A stretch of 64,000 nt of DNA from Arcuatula senhousia. Its lineage: Eukaryota > Mollusca > Bivalvia > Mytilida > Mytilidae. Positions 36,801 through 48,060 of the stretch are shown piece by piece. The stretch lies in contig OZ020317.1 in NCBI GenBank assembly GCA_963971305.1, positions 17,130,001 through 17,194,000 of the forward strand, written 5' to 3'. The stretch's first letter is position 1; each line of letters opens with the position of its first letter. The notes below the pieces were generated by a model, which saw nothing but the letters and a program-made list of their open reading frames with translations, did no database searches and was not told the DNA's origin. Both the position numbers and the translations under genes were made by a program.

Positions 36801-39800
36801 AAGATTCTTTTCCTCGGGAAAATTAAAAAGTACAAAAGGTACATTTAGTATTCCATTCACGCTATTAATTTGTTCGGGACATTTATAAGATATTCATTTA
36901 ATGGTTTCTTAAATGTTATTTGTGTCAAAAACAAACTTCGACAATAAGTTCCCAAATAAAACCCTCCACTAGTATTTTTTTTGTAAATAGCGTTGATATT
37001 TTAAAACCAATTGGAATTCGAATTCGTTTTGCCAAAAAAAAATAATTTTAGTGTATTGCAAAATAGATAATTAGACATTTTAGTGGCATGTTTTTCCAAC
37101 TTAAATAATCACCATTTTGTTATTCGTTAAATGAGAAAACCATAAAGTTTTATTAGAATAAATGCTCAAAATATCGACCAGTATATGCCTATTTAAGGAG
37201 GTACAAGACAGTGTTCACGTGACCAGCCAAAATTAAACTTCAAATTCGATCGATGGACTTTTATAGTCCTGCTAAAGAGCCTCTGCAGCGACTTTTAAGA
37301 CGTTGTGCGGCCCATGACACAACAGGCATTTGGGTCTAGATTTTTTTTATTGTGCGTATATAAACTTTTCCACTCTGGCGAACTGTCGAAATAGTAATAT
37401 AGCGAGTGTTAGATTTTTTTACACACACAATATATTTAAAAAATAAATGCCTGTGTATCTGATGCAAAGAAAAGTCATTTGATAGACAGAATGCATTCTT
37501 ACATTAAAGAGATAAACAGAGAACTTACGTCAAAAATGACAATTCTTATTCGTCATTGCTGCTCCATCGATCATTGTTTTATAACAATACACACTCAATT
37601 AATTCGGTATTAAATTGATTACCGTATTCGACCTCTGTTTCTATAATATCAACGTCCGTTTCCTCGATTGACATGGAGGCCCTGTCACTGAGACCTCTAA
37701 TAGTCTTTAATCCATTGCAACTCTTAGTTGTTGACATTGATGAATTACCAATGGCCATGTATGGCTGCCCTCGTGGAACTTATGGAAAGTCAATGTGATA
37801 AGTAATTGGCATTTTTAGCCCAGATGGACAGAGGGAATACAATGCAATTAGAGTCTATAGAGGAAAGTAGAATTGTTCAGAAACTTTTAACAAGGACATT
37901 TATTTTAGATATTAAAAACACCAGACACTATGGCCTTTTCCAGTCCGTGCAATGTAACGTAATTACGGGTTTAATTTAAAGACTAGACAAAATAAATGGT
38001 GGTAAAGTTTCCCATTTCTAACGCAACAAAACAGAAAAAAAGGTTGTAATTAAATTACTGAAAAGAAATTTTTTTAAAACCGAGGTTATCACTTCGATTT
38101 TGCCCCCTTTTAATTTAACACTTTAAATAAAAAAAATGCTCTAAATTTTCATAATAAAAGGCTATTTTATAAAACGGTTAAAAACGAATGATGTTTGCTT
38201 AAATTGTGGTTTTATAGTTAGCGAACACAATCTTTGGTGGATGCAGTTCAGCAAAATTAAGACGGGCAATTCGACGTTTTTAGTTGATGAAATACATAAA
38301 TTGGTATTTTATCAAACCTTTGGTATACTAGTACGTATGTTGCAATTTTTATCTTTAAATTTATAAATGTATAGATTTTTATCAATTTTATAAGTATTTG
38401 AATCTCTCTTAAATGAGTTATACGTTATTCTAGATCATGCTTTTGTCTTCTGACATAGACTAGTAAAGAATGTAACTGTTCGCTGGTGTTAGGGATGAAA
38501 TCCTGGTCAGGAGCCAAAATTTTTAAGTATTTTAAACTTTTTTTCTAACCTTGATTTTTGCAATGTTCTAACCCTACGAATGCAATATACGAAGAAATAT
38601 TCATAGGTTGATGTACATTTTTCTTTGCTACAGACGTTTAAAGGTGACAAATTTTTACGATTTTGTTAATTTTTAGCCATTTTTGCCGCATTTCTGACTA
38701 TTTTCACGAAAAAGTATTCTAGAGTATTATTTTCTTATACTTTCTGATAAGTTGTGTCTGGTAAAAATAAATATATCAATCTTTAAAAAATCATATGTAC
38801 GTGTGGATTTAAGACAGTTTTGTCCCATTTTCATGCATTTTAGGTGCATTTTTTTGCCGTTCCAAATTTCCCGAAAAATGCTGATTTTCTTATTTTTCTT
38901 GCAGCTGATAGTTAAAACTTCGTTTGTTTTGTGGTTTCTTAATGTGAAAATATTTAAGCAAATGTTTTAGGATATGACTTTTCCCAACCAAACCCCTATT
39001 TTTAGAAAAATGAACCTGAATTTACCAGCAATTTAAATTTTTAATAAGCGATTACTCCAAATCTGCTTGTTAAAAATTCGTGATTTTTTTACACAATTTT
39101 ATGGTTTTACATATATTTTAAAATCCATTGCCATTGTCCAAAAAAAAATGAATTATTTTACGACCAAAACCTGACCAGAATACATCCTAAAGGAATAAAG
39201 TAAATTAATATTTATGAATAAATCAACAATCTATTTGAAAGAGTGTTTCAAAAAAAAATAGCCGAGTTTGTTTGTGTCCAGACTACTAATAAAACTTTTC
39301 ACATAGTCAATAAACCTTACAAAAGAACATTTCCCATAGAATCAGGGGAAGGATGAACAGAAAAACAAGAATTTGATTTATGTATCAAAATATCGTTTTG
39401 GATAAAAGGATTCATTCAAGACTGTACACGCCAGGTTTGAATTATTATTGAAAACCATCCACTGAAATAAAGCAAAAAAGCATTTTAATGTAAAGGAATA
39501 TCTTACAAAAAAAACATTCTTTGTATGAAGAATAAGACTTGATTGAAAGTAGGTTATAAAAAATCATTTAAGCCGACTCACTTTCATTGTACATCTGAAT
39601 TTAGCAACAATTGGATAAATTGTATAGTTGAACAAATTAATTTTTATTAGTTTCGGGAATTGTGAACATACAAAGTTTAATGCCATGTTCTTTTTCATGA
39701 AAGCATATTCCTTTACTTTAATTTTTAAAAAATGTAGAAAAATGTTATAAAAGAATTACCCATAACTGGGACGAATAGAGAAAAGAAAAACAACCAATGC

Positions 39801-41310
39801 TTATATGTGTGTATGTGTGTTACACTATCAATTATCATTTTCACTTATTTATGCAGATTGCAAATTAGCAATAATTCATGTGGAAACAAAATACAAGACA
39901 AAATACAAGTCTTTCGTTTTTATGCTGAAAATATCAACCTTGAGTTATATTTAACAAAATATTTCTTCTTTAATTTATTACTTAGTTATCGGGTTTAGTT
40001 TGGTTTCATTTTCAATAAATACTATTTTTTCGCTATCTAAAGATCTAATCTCGCTTCATTTAACTTTAAATAACTCAAATGACATTAAAACAAACTTTTC
40101 CTGATTGCAACATTGCACAATGTAATGTGTTCTCTGCAAAACCAATACTAAACTAGAATAGGATGATGATGAATGAGAACATGCTTCATCGATCATAATG
40201 TCGTCAACGTTAATCCTACCAGTTTTTCATATTTAAAACTCCATCAAGTTTAGTCGTTAAATAACAAATTAATTTTACAAGGTGCAGTAATAATTAATTG
40301 CAAAATCAACGTAGCACCTAGAAAATGGTTCGTGGAGTTCAAAATTCAAAATTTGAAATGTTCGAATTTTGAATGATTTGATAAGTTTTGAACACACCTT
40401 GCTTTCGTGTTTGTCCCTGTGATTGATTTTGGTTAATTTTTTATGTGGGACCCTGTTTTCATGATAGTTCTAGTGATTGGTTTTGATAAGTTTGTTTGGA
40501 TGATCTGCTCCGTGGTTGTTACAGTTTTGGCTATTAATGACGGAAAGAAACCAATTTTATAAAGTTTAAACATTTTACAAGACTTTAGTATGCATATCTG
40601 TTAACATCGAGCAATTAGAAGAGCAGACATAAGATACACAATGACATAACAGCAATTAACATCATTTAGGAAAAAAATCCATTTCCTCTCGAATAAACTA
40701 TTGTACCACCCATTTAGCTGAGATAAAACATCAAATGGAAAAAAGTTTCTTCTCTTGGACTCTATTTACACCTGGAAGCCTAATGAATCTGCACTGGCGT
40801 ATCCAACTTATGCCACCAGTACATGTATTTAATTAATCTATTAAGACGAGACGAACATTAAGCATGTTAAGTACCTTTAACCTTTTTTAATCAAATGTTT
40901 AAACTTTATTAACAAAATGCAATAAAGAAAATCACTTTTTACGAGGAATTTGTAAAAATAAACGAGTAATCCCTATGTTGTTTTTCTGCTATATTTATCA
41001 TGTTTCTTAAATAAAAACTACTATACATGTATGTCTTTCAACCATCTTTTTGTTAATTAATATTCAAGAAATAATTATAAGATTTTATACTACCATGCTT
41101 TAAGACATTTATATATGGATATCTTATTTAAATGCATGGAATAGATTAAATAACCATCCTAAAACTTTGAGTATTCCCTAACAGTATATGGTTGTTCAGT
41201 ATTGAAATGATTTCATCCCAATAAACTAACCCTATCTCAAGTCAAGAAATACATGATAATCTAATTATTCTATAAAATTTAATAAATCTAGTACATGTAT
41301 AAGCTAAACT
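33900..41310. other. Long gene-free AT-rich region
   Basis: No exon, RNA gene or clear mobile element was identified over about 7.4 kb. The only structured repeat noted is at 34595-34695 (listed separately). Open frames are all under about 85 codons and without motifs. Unspliced inspection could miss short exons. Confidence 0.4.
34595..34695 (+). repeat. Dispersed repeat with AGACACGTCTTAGTCCTAAG core
   Basis: CTTCGAGAACACGACTTAAG, an ACTATGACG block, then AGACACGTCTTAGTCCTAAG and CTTCGAGAACACCGCCCC. The ends echo each other (CTTCGAGAACAC twice). A related copy lies at 52700-52812. Confidence 0.55.
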
Positions 41311-41314
41311 GTGT

Positions 41315-41560
41315 TTAGAATATTACATTTGAAAAGTAATATTCCACATATGGATATGGATCAGCACATTGATATCTCTGAATTGTAGACTTCTTTGTCT
41401 GGCTGCATTCATATGACCAGAAACAGAAAGCCAAATCGGGTTTTAAAATGTAATTACAAATGTACCGAAGGATCAATCTCAAATGCTCGAGAAAAGACAA
41501 GATAAGGTAGACATACAGGAGAAATTGAAGTTCACAACGGTCCTGACTTGGTACAAGCAT
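41315..41560 (-). other. Minus-strand open frame with a hydrophobic stretch, unassigned
   Basis: It covers 81 codons with LLYVYLILSFLEHLRLIL (possible membrane segment) followed by a Cys/Tyr-rich part. It lies about 170 bp downstream, on the same strand, of the coding-like frame 41729-41996, so it could be an exon of one locus. No motif is recognised. It may be chance. Confidence 0.15.
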
Positions 41561-41728
41561 TTCAAAATAAATTATGGATTAAACCAGATTTTATGGCACA
41601 AAATGTCACTATACCAATGAAATCTTAAGGTCTGGTAGTAATAGAACATTGAGCGCCGTGAGACATTATAAAGAAGGTGATCATCCACGTACAACAAACA
41701 GTCAAGCACTGATAAAAACAATCACTAA

Positions 41729-41996
41729 TCATTTACTGTCTGACATAACTTTGAATTTTTCTACCAGTGCTGAAAACATAGAAAATACTGAAATACTTCT
41801 TGTCTTGCTATTTAGGGGCAGATAGCCGGATAATCTTCTGTACATTGTAACTAACGTGTATTTGATTATATCTTCCAAACTAAAGGCAGATTGAATGCCC
41901 GTATAAGTGGCCACAGATCCGGCATTAACACCGACAAATTCCCTTTCATTTACCAACATTTTAATCAACCGGACCATTCCATCTTGTCCATGAAAG
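41729..41996 (-). CDS. Unassigned coding-like frame, possible exon
   Basis: On the minus strand a T-rich tract ending in AAG (about 41997-42004) could be a splice acceptor. It is followed by a frame reading NADFHGQDGMVRLIKMLVNE, then FVGVNAGSVATYTGIQ and AFSLEDIIKYTLV, to a TAA near 41729. The amino-acid mix is unlike the random frames around it and more like a folded protein. GTAAAT near 41731 or GTAGAA near 41760 could be donors. I recognise no family. Its 5' side abuts the truncated 5' end of the Penelope-like copy on the other strand, so the retroelement may have inserted beside or into it. Confidence 0.35.
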
Positions 41997-42009
41997 TCCG
42001 CATTCTTAA

Positions 42010-44426
42010 AAAATATACCATACCACCAACAATCCCACTTTAAGTACGCTATTCCGAAAACAACGAGAAGAATTCTGGATTAGAAGGTTAGGCACCGCTT
42101 TACCTTATGGTTGCAACGACAACATTGGCAGTTTAGGGAACTTATCAAGTCCAAGGTGCAATGATGTGAATGTGATGAATCTTTTTGAACAGCAGGAAAG
42201 GCGCAAACGCAGTCATGGACATCGGAAGTACAATTCACCGAAGGTACATGACGTGTCTATCAATGGACTGCTTTCGTCTATCTAACAACCTCTCGGGATT
42301 CATCACATTCGCACTAAATTGTATTCTATTCCTCTTTCCAAACTTCACACACTATACAAAGAATGTATCGAAAATCCAGTGACTGATTTTAAATCCAACC
42401 TGTACCGTCTTACAGCCATTGTTCTTGACATTGGATACAACCGATTATTCAAACCAGTCGGTGTTCCACACGAAAACAACAAGGACAATCGCTCTTTCAT
42501 TTCTCTTCCATTTTTAAACAAAGGTTTGGATGCCATAAATTTAGGAAACATTTTACACCATCAATCTGTTACAGAACATATCCCTTCTTATTTCAAAGAC
42601 ACAAGTGATCCCGTCATTTCTTATTCCTATACTTCCACCATTGCACCTAAGGTATTTAACTACAAACAAGTTTTGCGGGATTACCAAATCAACGACCTCA
42701 AAGCAAAACCACCAGACTGTTCTTGTGACAAATCCCCATTCAAATATAGTCTCTCTGGCCACGTCATTACCGGGGACCTCAACATAGTGGAAAATGACCA
42801 ACTCCGCGATGCTTTGGCCAAAGGACCAAAATATCGTGAGCCTAGAGCAATCAACTGGAACCATAATTTCAAAACAATTATGGATTCAGTTGAAGACTAT
42901 GCCAGAAAATGGGCCAAAAAAGAACATGAAAAGGAAAGCGACGTTCTTTCTGAGTGGGTAAAGTCTGTGAGGTCGTTGGTTTTGAAAAGGATTAACTCTT
43001 TGAAAGGCTCGATGAGCACCAAGGCAACATCTATTTTCAACAACTCTGATGTTGCGAAGACATTGTCCACCTTACATGACAAATATGTTGTCGTACCTGC
43101 TGATAAAGCGCCTAACAACATCATTTTCGTATGCAAAAGACACTATATTGATTACAGCTGAATTAGGGATTGGTTGTACTAGCAAAAGCACCACATATAC
43201 AGCAACAACACTGTCAAAGGAGGAAATAATCAACAATCATAATTCTGTCATTTCTTCCTTTGGCATTTCTGTTGACAAAAAGAACGATGACGTTCCATCC
43301 TTGTATTGGATTCTAAAGTTACATAAAACTCCATACAAGCAACGATTTATTGCTGAGGCATCCAAATGTACAACTAAGCCTCTTTCAGTGTTGTTAACAT
43401 CAATATTGACGGCAATAAAATCAAGCATTCAAAAATATTTCGATTGTTGTTACTCTAGAAATGGCGTCAATCAAATGTGGATTCTCAAAAATTCTAAAGA
43501 ACTGATGGAAAATCTCCATTCTAAGTCATTTTCATCATGTAATAGCATTAAAACGTTTGATTTCTCTACATTATATACTTCAATTCCACATTCACAAATA
43601 AAATTTCGTTTGGCACAGCTGATTAAACGTAGCTTTATCAAAAAGAACGGAAAACGCAGGTACAAGTATTTGGTAGTCGGTTATAAAAAGACTTACTTTG
43701 TCATCCAAGAGTCTAGCAAGAAAAACAAATTTTTCAGAAGATCAAATAATAGAAATGCTCAACTTTCTAATCGACAACATATTTGTACAGTTTGGTGGAC
43801 GTGTTTTTCAGCAAACTATAGGTATCCCAATGGGCACAAATTGTGCACCATTGCTTGCCGATTTGTTTCTTCATTCATATGAAGCAGACTTCTTACAATC
43901 ACTTCTAGACAAAAAGGACCGCAAACTTGCTTTATCCTTCAATCTCACATTTCGTTATATTGATGATGTCCTTTCACTAAACAATCCTCGATTTGGTGAC
44001 TATTTACATCTCATATATCCGAAGGAACTCGAGATAAAGGACACTACAGATTTTAGGAAGTCCGCTTCATATCTGGATCTATTTCTCGAAATTGACACAC
44101 AAGGAAGGCTTTGTACAAGGCTTTATGACAAACGTGATGACTTCAACTTTCCAATAGTTAACTTTCCCTTTCTGTGTAGCAACATTCCGTCCGCTCCAGC
44201 ATATGGAGTTTACGTATCACAATTGATTCGTTATTCCAGAGCATGTGGGGAGTACAACGACTTCCTTGATAGAGCTACACGGCTGACAAGCAAATTGTTA
44301 ACACAGGGGTACGTTGCTCCCAGGTTGTTGTCATCACTCAAGAAATTTTACGGACGACATCATGTGCTTGTTTACAAATACGGGATTTCTATCTCTCAGA
44401 TGAGCACAGATGTTGGTTTGACATAG
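42010..44426 (+). pseudogene. GIY-YIG/reverse transcriptase ORF with one stop and two frameshifts
   Basis: The reading starts KIYHTTNNPTLSTLF, then RKQREEFWIRRLGTALPYG, the segment carrying the conserved catalytic Glu of PLE nucleases. A TAA at 42283-42285 interrupts the frame, which then resumes unchanged. VVPADKAPNN (43087-43119) corresponds to the DKG-like motif typical of PLE reverse transcriptases. A +1 shift near 43155 leads to RT motif A, FDFSTLYTSIP (43556-43588). Another +1 shift near 43725-43740, in an A/T run, leads to motif B GIPMGTNCAPLLADLFL (43821-43871) and motif C YIDD (43956-43967). It then runs through SASYLDLFLEID and the C terminus to TAG at 44424-44426. The catalytic residues are intact, but the frame is broken, so the copy cannot make a full protein. 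Confidence 0.88.
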
Positions 44427-44705
44427 AGTTTTGTAATGTCATCCTTTCCGGATTTGACCAACACTTAATCGATCTTTGGCAACGTGACGGGTGTGCTATA
44501 GCAAGCAAAAACTGCTTACTCTTCCGGAGCACCTGAGTTCACTCTCGTTTCGATTTGAGTTCGCGTTGCTGAATGCGGTTTTTTTGATATGTGTGTTTGT
44601 GTTTTATGTTGTTATGTGGTTTGTTTTGTTGTGATGATTTTTGTCTGCCGGTTTTGTCTTTGTCTTTACGGTTTTATGATACTGATTACCCCTTTGGTAC
44701 ACCTT
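44427..44705 (+). other. 3' UTR of the Penelope-like element
   Basis: It contains GTGACGGGTGTGCTATAGCA, ACTGCTTACTCTTCCGGAGC, ACCTGAGTTCACTCTCGTTT and a GT-rich tail, ending near CCCCTTTGGTACACCTTTGC. The same order recurs in all the relics, which defines the family's 3' end. ACTCTTCCGGAGCACC is among the best-conserved parts and may matter for RNA recognition; that role is inference. Confidence 0.75.
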
Positions 44706-45920
44706 TGCTTCTTTTATAGCTAAGATTAACCAACACATTTAGCTGTCAAAACAAAGTCTTGTCTGATACAATATTTCGTGGCGCCTCGACCTAATACGGA
44801 ATTCTCGAAATGATATTGGACCTGATATGGTAAACTATATGCATTCCGTCACTGTCTTTTTACTTTTTTGTTGGTATTGTGTATGTTTATTACTAGAACA
44901 TTTATCTTTGCTTTGACCCGTACGGATGTATTTTGCAAATAAAGAATTATATAGATAAAGAAGTACTCAAACCTCTTAAGCTGTAATAGGTAAATCTAGC
45001 ACCGAGGATTTCCATCGTGTACTTTGCGAAGTCTAGATATTTGTTTGAAATGAAAGACATTCAGAAATAGAAATAAACGTCTGTAATAATGGCTTCGTGA
45101 GTTTTTAAGCCTATTTTTTCAGGTTTTTAATCTTATTTCTTTTAATATTTATGCACGTATTTTGGAAACAAGGACGATAAGATACACTGATAAAGTAGGT
45201 TAATTACTGAATCTTTAAACCTACATAAAGCAGAATCTTGATATAATAAAAAGCAGCGTACAGTTTTTGACATTTGCACAATATCAATATGATAAAAACA
45301 GTATCAATTGATATATAAATGCCAACATTGTCTTGAACGATTGTGATACCACATTTTGATTTACACTAAAAAGTATTGCAATTTAAAATCTTACATGTTA
45401 CAATCTTACAATTGAAATTACCAAGAAGAGTGCGATCTCTTTCAGTACAAGTCTGTAAAGATTTAACAGGTGATGGTTCCATGATAAACGCTGTCACCAT
45501 ATCCAGTGATAACCCGATCAGGACTGTGAAGAATTTACTAATGTGTATTTCTTTTTCATAGACCTGTTTATTTAATAATATACATGTCTTTGGTTGGATT
45601 ATTAGTATTGTTTTTGAATAATACAGTCACTGTTTTTGGTTCCTTCATTTGAAGTAGTATTTTATCATACCTCTCAAAGTTTCATTAAGTGAAATTTACT
45701 GATGGTAGGGTGAAATTGTATTGTAGCCATCTGTCTGACAATATACAATTTGCCAAAAAGTGTTGAACTTAGCTGTTATTTATGCTTATAAATTACTTAA
45801 CTGTTCCCATTGTAAACGTTATGTTAAAACGGTACTTTTTTAGCAATATAACCATGACACCCCAATGGATAGAAGAATCAGTTACGAGAAAATCACACGT
45901 GACGAAACCATCACTTATAT
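44706..45920. other. Intergenic sequence downstream of the retroelement
   Basis: It holds a diverged copy of the 33737-33825 palindromic family at about 44785-44830 and a block similar to 31605-31685. No gene is supported. Confidence 0.4.
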
Positions 45921-45921
45921 T

Positions 45922-46056
45922 TATACATTGAATGCAATATTTTTGAGTTTTATTGGTGTGTAAAAGCGTGGACCTAGCACATTTTTTTAATGAAGCGCAA
46001 AGGTCCACCCTTTTACACACCAATAAAACTCAAAAATATTGCATTCAATGTATATA
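45922..46056. repeat. 135-bp hairpin element
   Basis: The left arm, ATACATTGAATGCAATATTT continuing TTGAGTTTTATTGGTGTGTAAAAG, is inverted almost perfectly in the right arm (about 46011-46055). Inside, TGGACCT and AGGTCCA form a second short pairing around a loop of about 20 bases. It looks like a hairpin MITE. The minus-strand frame at 45793-46023 crosses it and is spurious. Confidence 0.85.
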
Positions 46057-46264
46057 ATTACATTCTGATAAAATATATTAAATGTTTGCACAGAAAATGG
46101 ATGAAATGCATGGTTATATTTTTTTTAAAACTACTCCGCGCAAGTCGTTGTTAAGGTGGCACGTGATAGTGAGTTTCACCGGGAAATAAAACTGCATTAT
46201 TAACCAATCGAAATTGTCGTTATATATTACAATTCCTCATGAACTTGCCCAGTTGTTTCAGTTA

Positions 46265-46570
46265 AACGCAGGTAGTCATCCATGTGCCGATTTGTTTCTT
46301 CCTTCATATGAATCGGACTTAAGCTTATTACAATGATCACTTCTAGAAAAATAAAGATTGTAGACAAACTTTCCCTTCATTCCGTACGCTCAATTTTAGT
46401 TATTCCTGCGCGTGTAGGTAATATTTTGATTTCCTTGATAGAGCATAACTTTTAACAGCCAAATTGCTAACACAGATCGAGTTACGTTGCTCCCCGGATG
46501 TTGTCGTCTCACACAAAAATCAAAGTACGTTGGAACCGTGTACTTGGAGGTCACATTTGAACGGAAGCAA
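46265..46570 (+). pseudogene. Penelope-like RT relic, strongly decayed
   Basis: GTGCCGATTTGTTTCTTCCT then CATATGAATCGGACTTAAGC matches the motif-B region (LADLFLHSYEADF) of the 43.8 kb copy. GATTTCCTTGATAGAGC and CAAATTGCTAACACAG, then GTTACGTTGCTCCCCGGATG, match the C-terminal part. Large internal deletions remove motif C. Confidence 0.7.
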
Positions 46571-47009
46571 GCGATTTTTTTTTGTGGTTTATAACTTGTT
46601 CGACAGAAGAAGGCAATTACTGAATTTAAATATGTCTTATGTATGAACCACGTTTCTTACAACGATATGAAATCGAAATAACTACATGTATTTTTCGGTA
46701 ACTTTTATCTGAGAAAATCATTAGTTTAATTATCTCAGCTTATAAAGCATTAGTGGTTTTAATTTCTATAATTTCTATATTCCCGCTAAAATATATTTCC
46801 CCATACACAAAATGTAGTTTTTAAAAGGTTATGAAAAATAAAGCAAATACTATATCATCATTTAAAACGAAATAAATAAACAAATCAAGTAATAATAAGG
46901 GGTTATACTAAAATAGATAAGAAAACTCGTTGACCAAAAAAATAACACACTTCTACAGGAGATCGATTGCGCAATAGAATAGGTGATAACACGGTCTCGG
47001 GGGAAAAAC
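46571..47009. other. AT-rich sequence between two Penelope-like relics
   Basis: No gene or repeat is recognised. Confidence 0.4.
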
Positions 47010-47360
47010 GCGGATGGATTTCTCCAAAACCATTTCTATACTTTGGAAGTCTTGGACTTCCAAGTAAAAACCGGAAGAAATCGTGTGCTGGAAGACAAAT
47101 ACAGAATTTATATGTCTTACAGGAGCACAGATTTTGGTTTGACATACAGGTTTAGTATTGTCGTCCTTTACCAAATAAATCGATCATTGGTAACGTGACG
47201 GGTAGCGGGGACTGATTACTCTTCTACAACATAAGAGTTCACTGTTGCAACGACCATTTTATTATTGTTTTTTTTATGCTTTTAACTCTATCGATTTTGT
47301 CTGTCGGATTAACGACATTCGATAGCCCCATCGGTACACATTTGCTTCTTTCATAACAAG
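47010..47360 (+). pseudogene. Penelope-like RT C-terminus and 3' UTR relic
   Basis: CGGAAGAAATCGTGTGCTGG, AAATACAGAATTTATATGTC and GAGCACAGATTTTGGTTTGA align with the last 25 or so codons of the intact copy (AAATACGGGATTTCTATCTC, GAGCACAGATGTTGGTTTGA). GTAACGTGACGGGTAGC and GACTGATTACTCTTC and a CGACATTCGATAGCCCC tail follow. It is a second relic, separate from 46265-46570. Overlapping short frames on both strands (46903-47198) are decay products. Confidence 0.7.
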
Positions 47361-47364
47361 ATGA

Positions 47365-48040
47365 AAAGAAATACCATGATTCCATGTTAAGTGAAGACAT
47401 CCTTTAAGAACAAGAAGATCTCGGAAAGCAAACTTGATTTTCAAACTTTTTTTTTAAAAGCATTATACATTGTATCTTTTTACGACCGCAAAACTTTTGT
47501 GATTGTATTCTGTTATGGCAAAGTTTAGGTCGTCCTTGTCTACGTTGTTGTCTGTGGGCACTTTGGTTTCCGTGCAATACCTTCAGTTGTGGTTGAAATA
47601 ATGTCATAAAATTAAGTATGATGTTTGTTACCACTTATGGGAGGTTGTTAGTGCATTTGAGGTTTGTGGCCCGTACTGTTTTAGAAAAAAAGGACAAAAA
47701 GGGGAAAATAGTTGTTTTACCAACACTGCTGTAAAGCATTTATTTTTCATTATGATTTTGATCATTTTATTTCATTGTATTCTTCAATAAATTTTGTCAA
47801 CAAAATGTAACCACAGCTTTTATGTATCTTGCAACGTTGAGATTGCTACGAGCGGTAAAAAAAGGGCCTCATCCAAAAATAAAATAAACTAATTTATTCG
47901 TGGTCCAATTTGAAAAATATAAAACCCTACCCCTGCGTTTTCAATTAGATTTACAATATCTCTTTTCCTTTTCGAGAAATTAGGGGTTACAAAGACCAAT
48001 TATAAAAATTTCCTTAAAGTTGTTATAAACAAGGAATACT
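47365..48040. other. Intergenic sequence
   Basis: No gene is supported. The minus-strand frame at 47404-47634 has no motif. Confidence 0.4.
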
Positions 48041-48060
48041 GTGAGCGAGCTCACGGAGGA

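Larger units (their letters stand above)
42007..44705 (+). mobile_element. Penelope-like retroelement, GIY-YIG before RT (Naiad-type order), 5'-truncated
   Basis: This is the best-preserved copy of the family in the window. From 5' to 3' it has the C-terminal half of a GIY-YIG nuclease (from 42010), a linker, a reverse transcriptase with PLE-type motifs (about 42320-44426) and a 3' UTR of about 280 bp ending in a GT-rich tail. A nuclease N-terminal to the RT is the permuted order described for Naiad-type elements; canonical Penelope elements carry it C-terminally. The N-terminal GIY and YIG strands and any zinc-finger part are absent: an in-frame TAA at 42007-42009 precedes the readable part, and homology stops there. 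No LTRs are present, and no clear target duplication was found. Confidence 0.85.
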
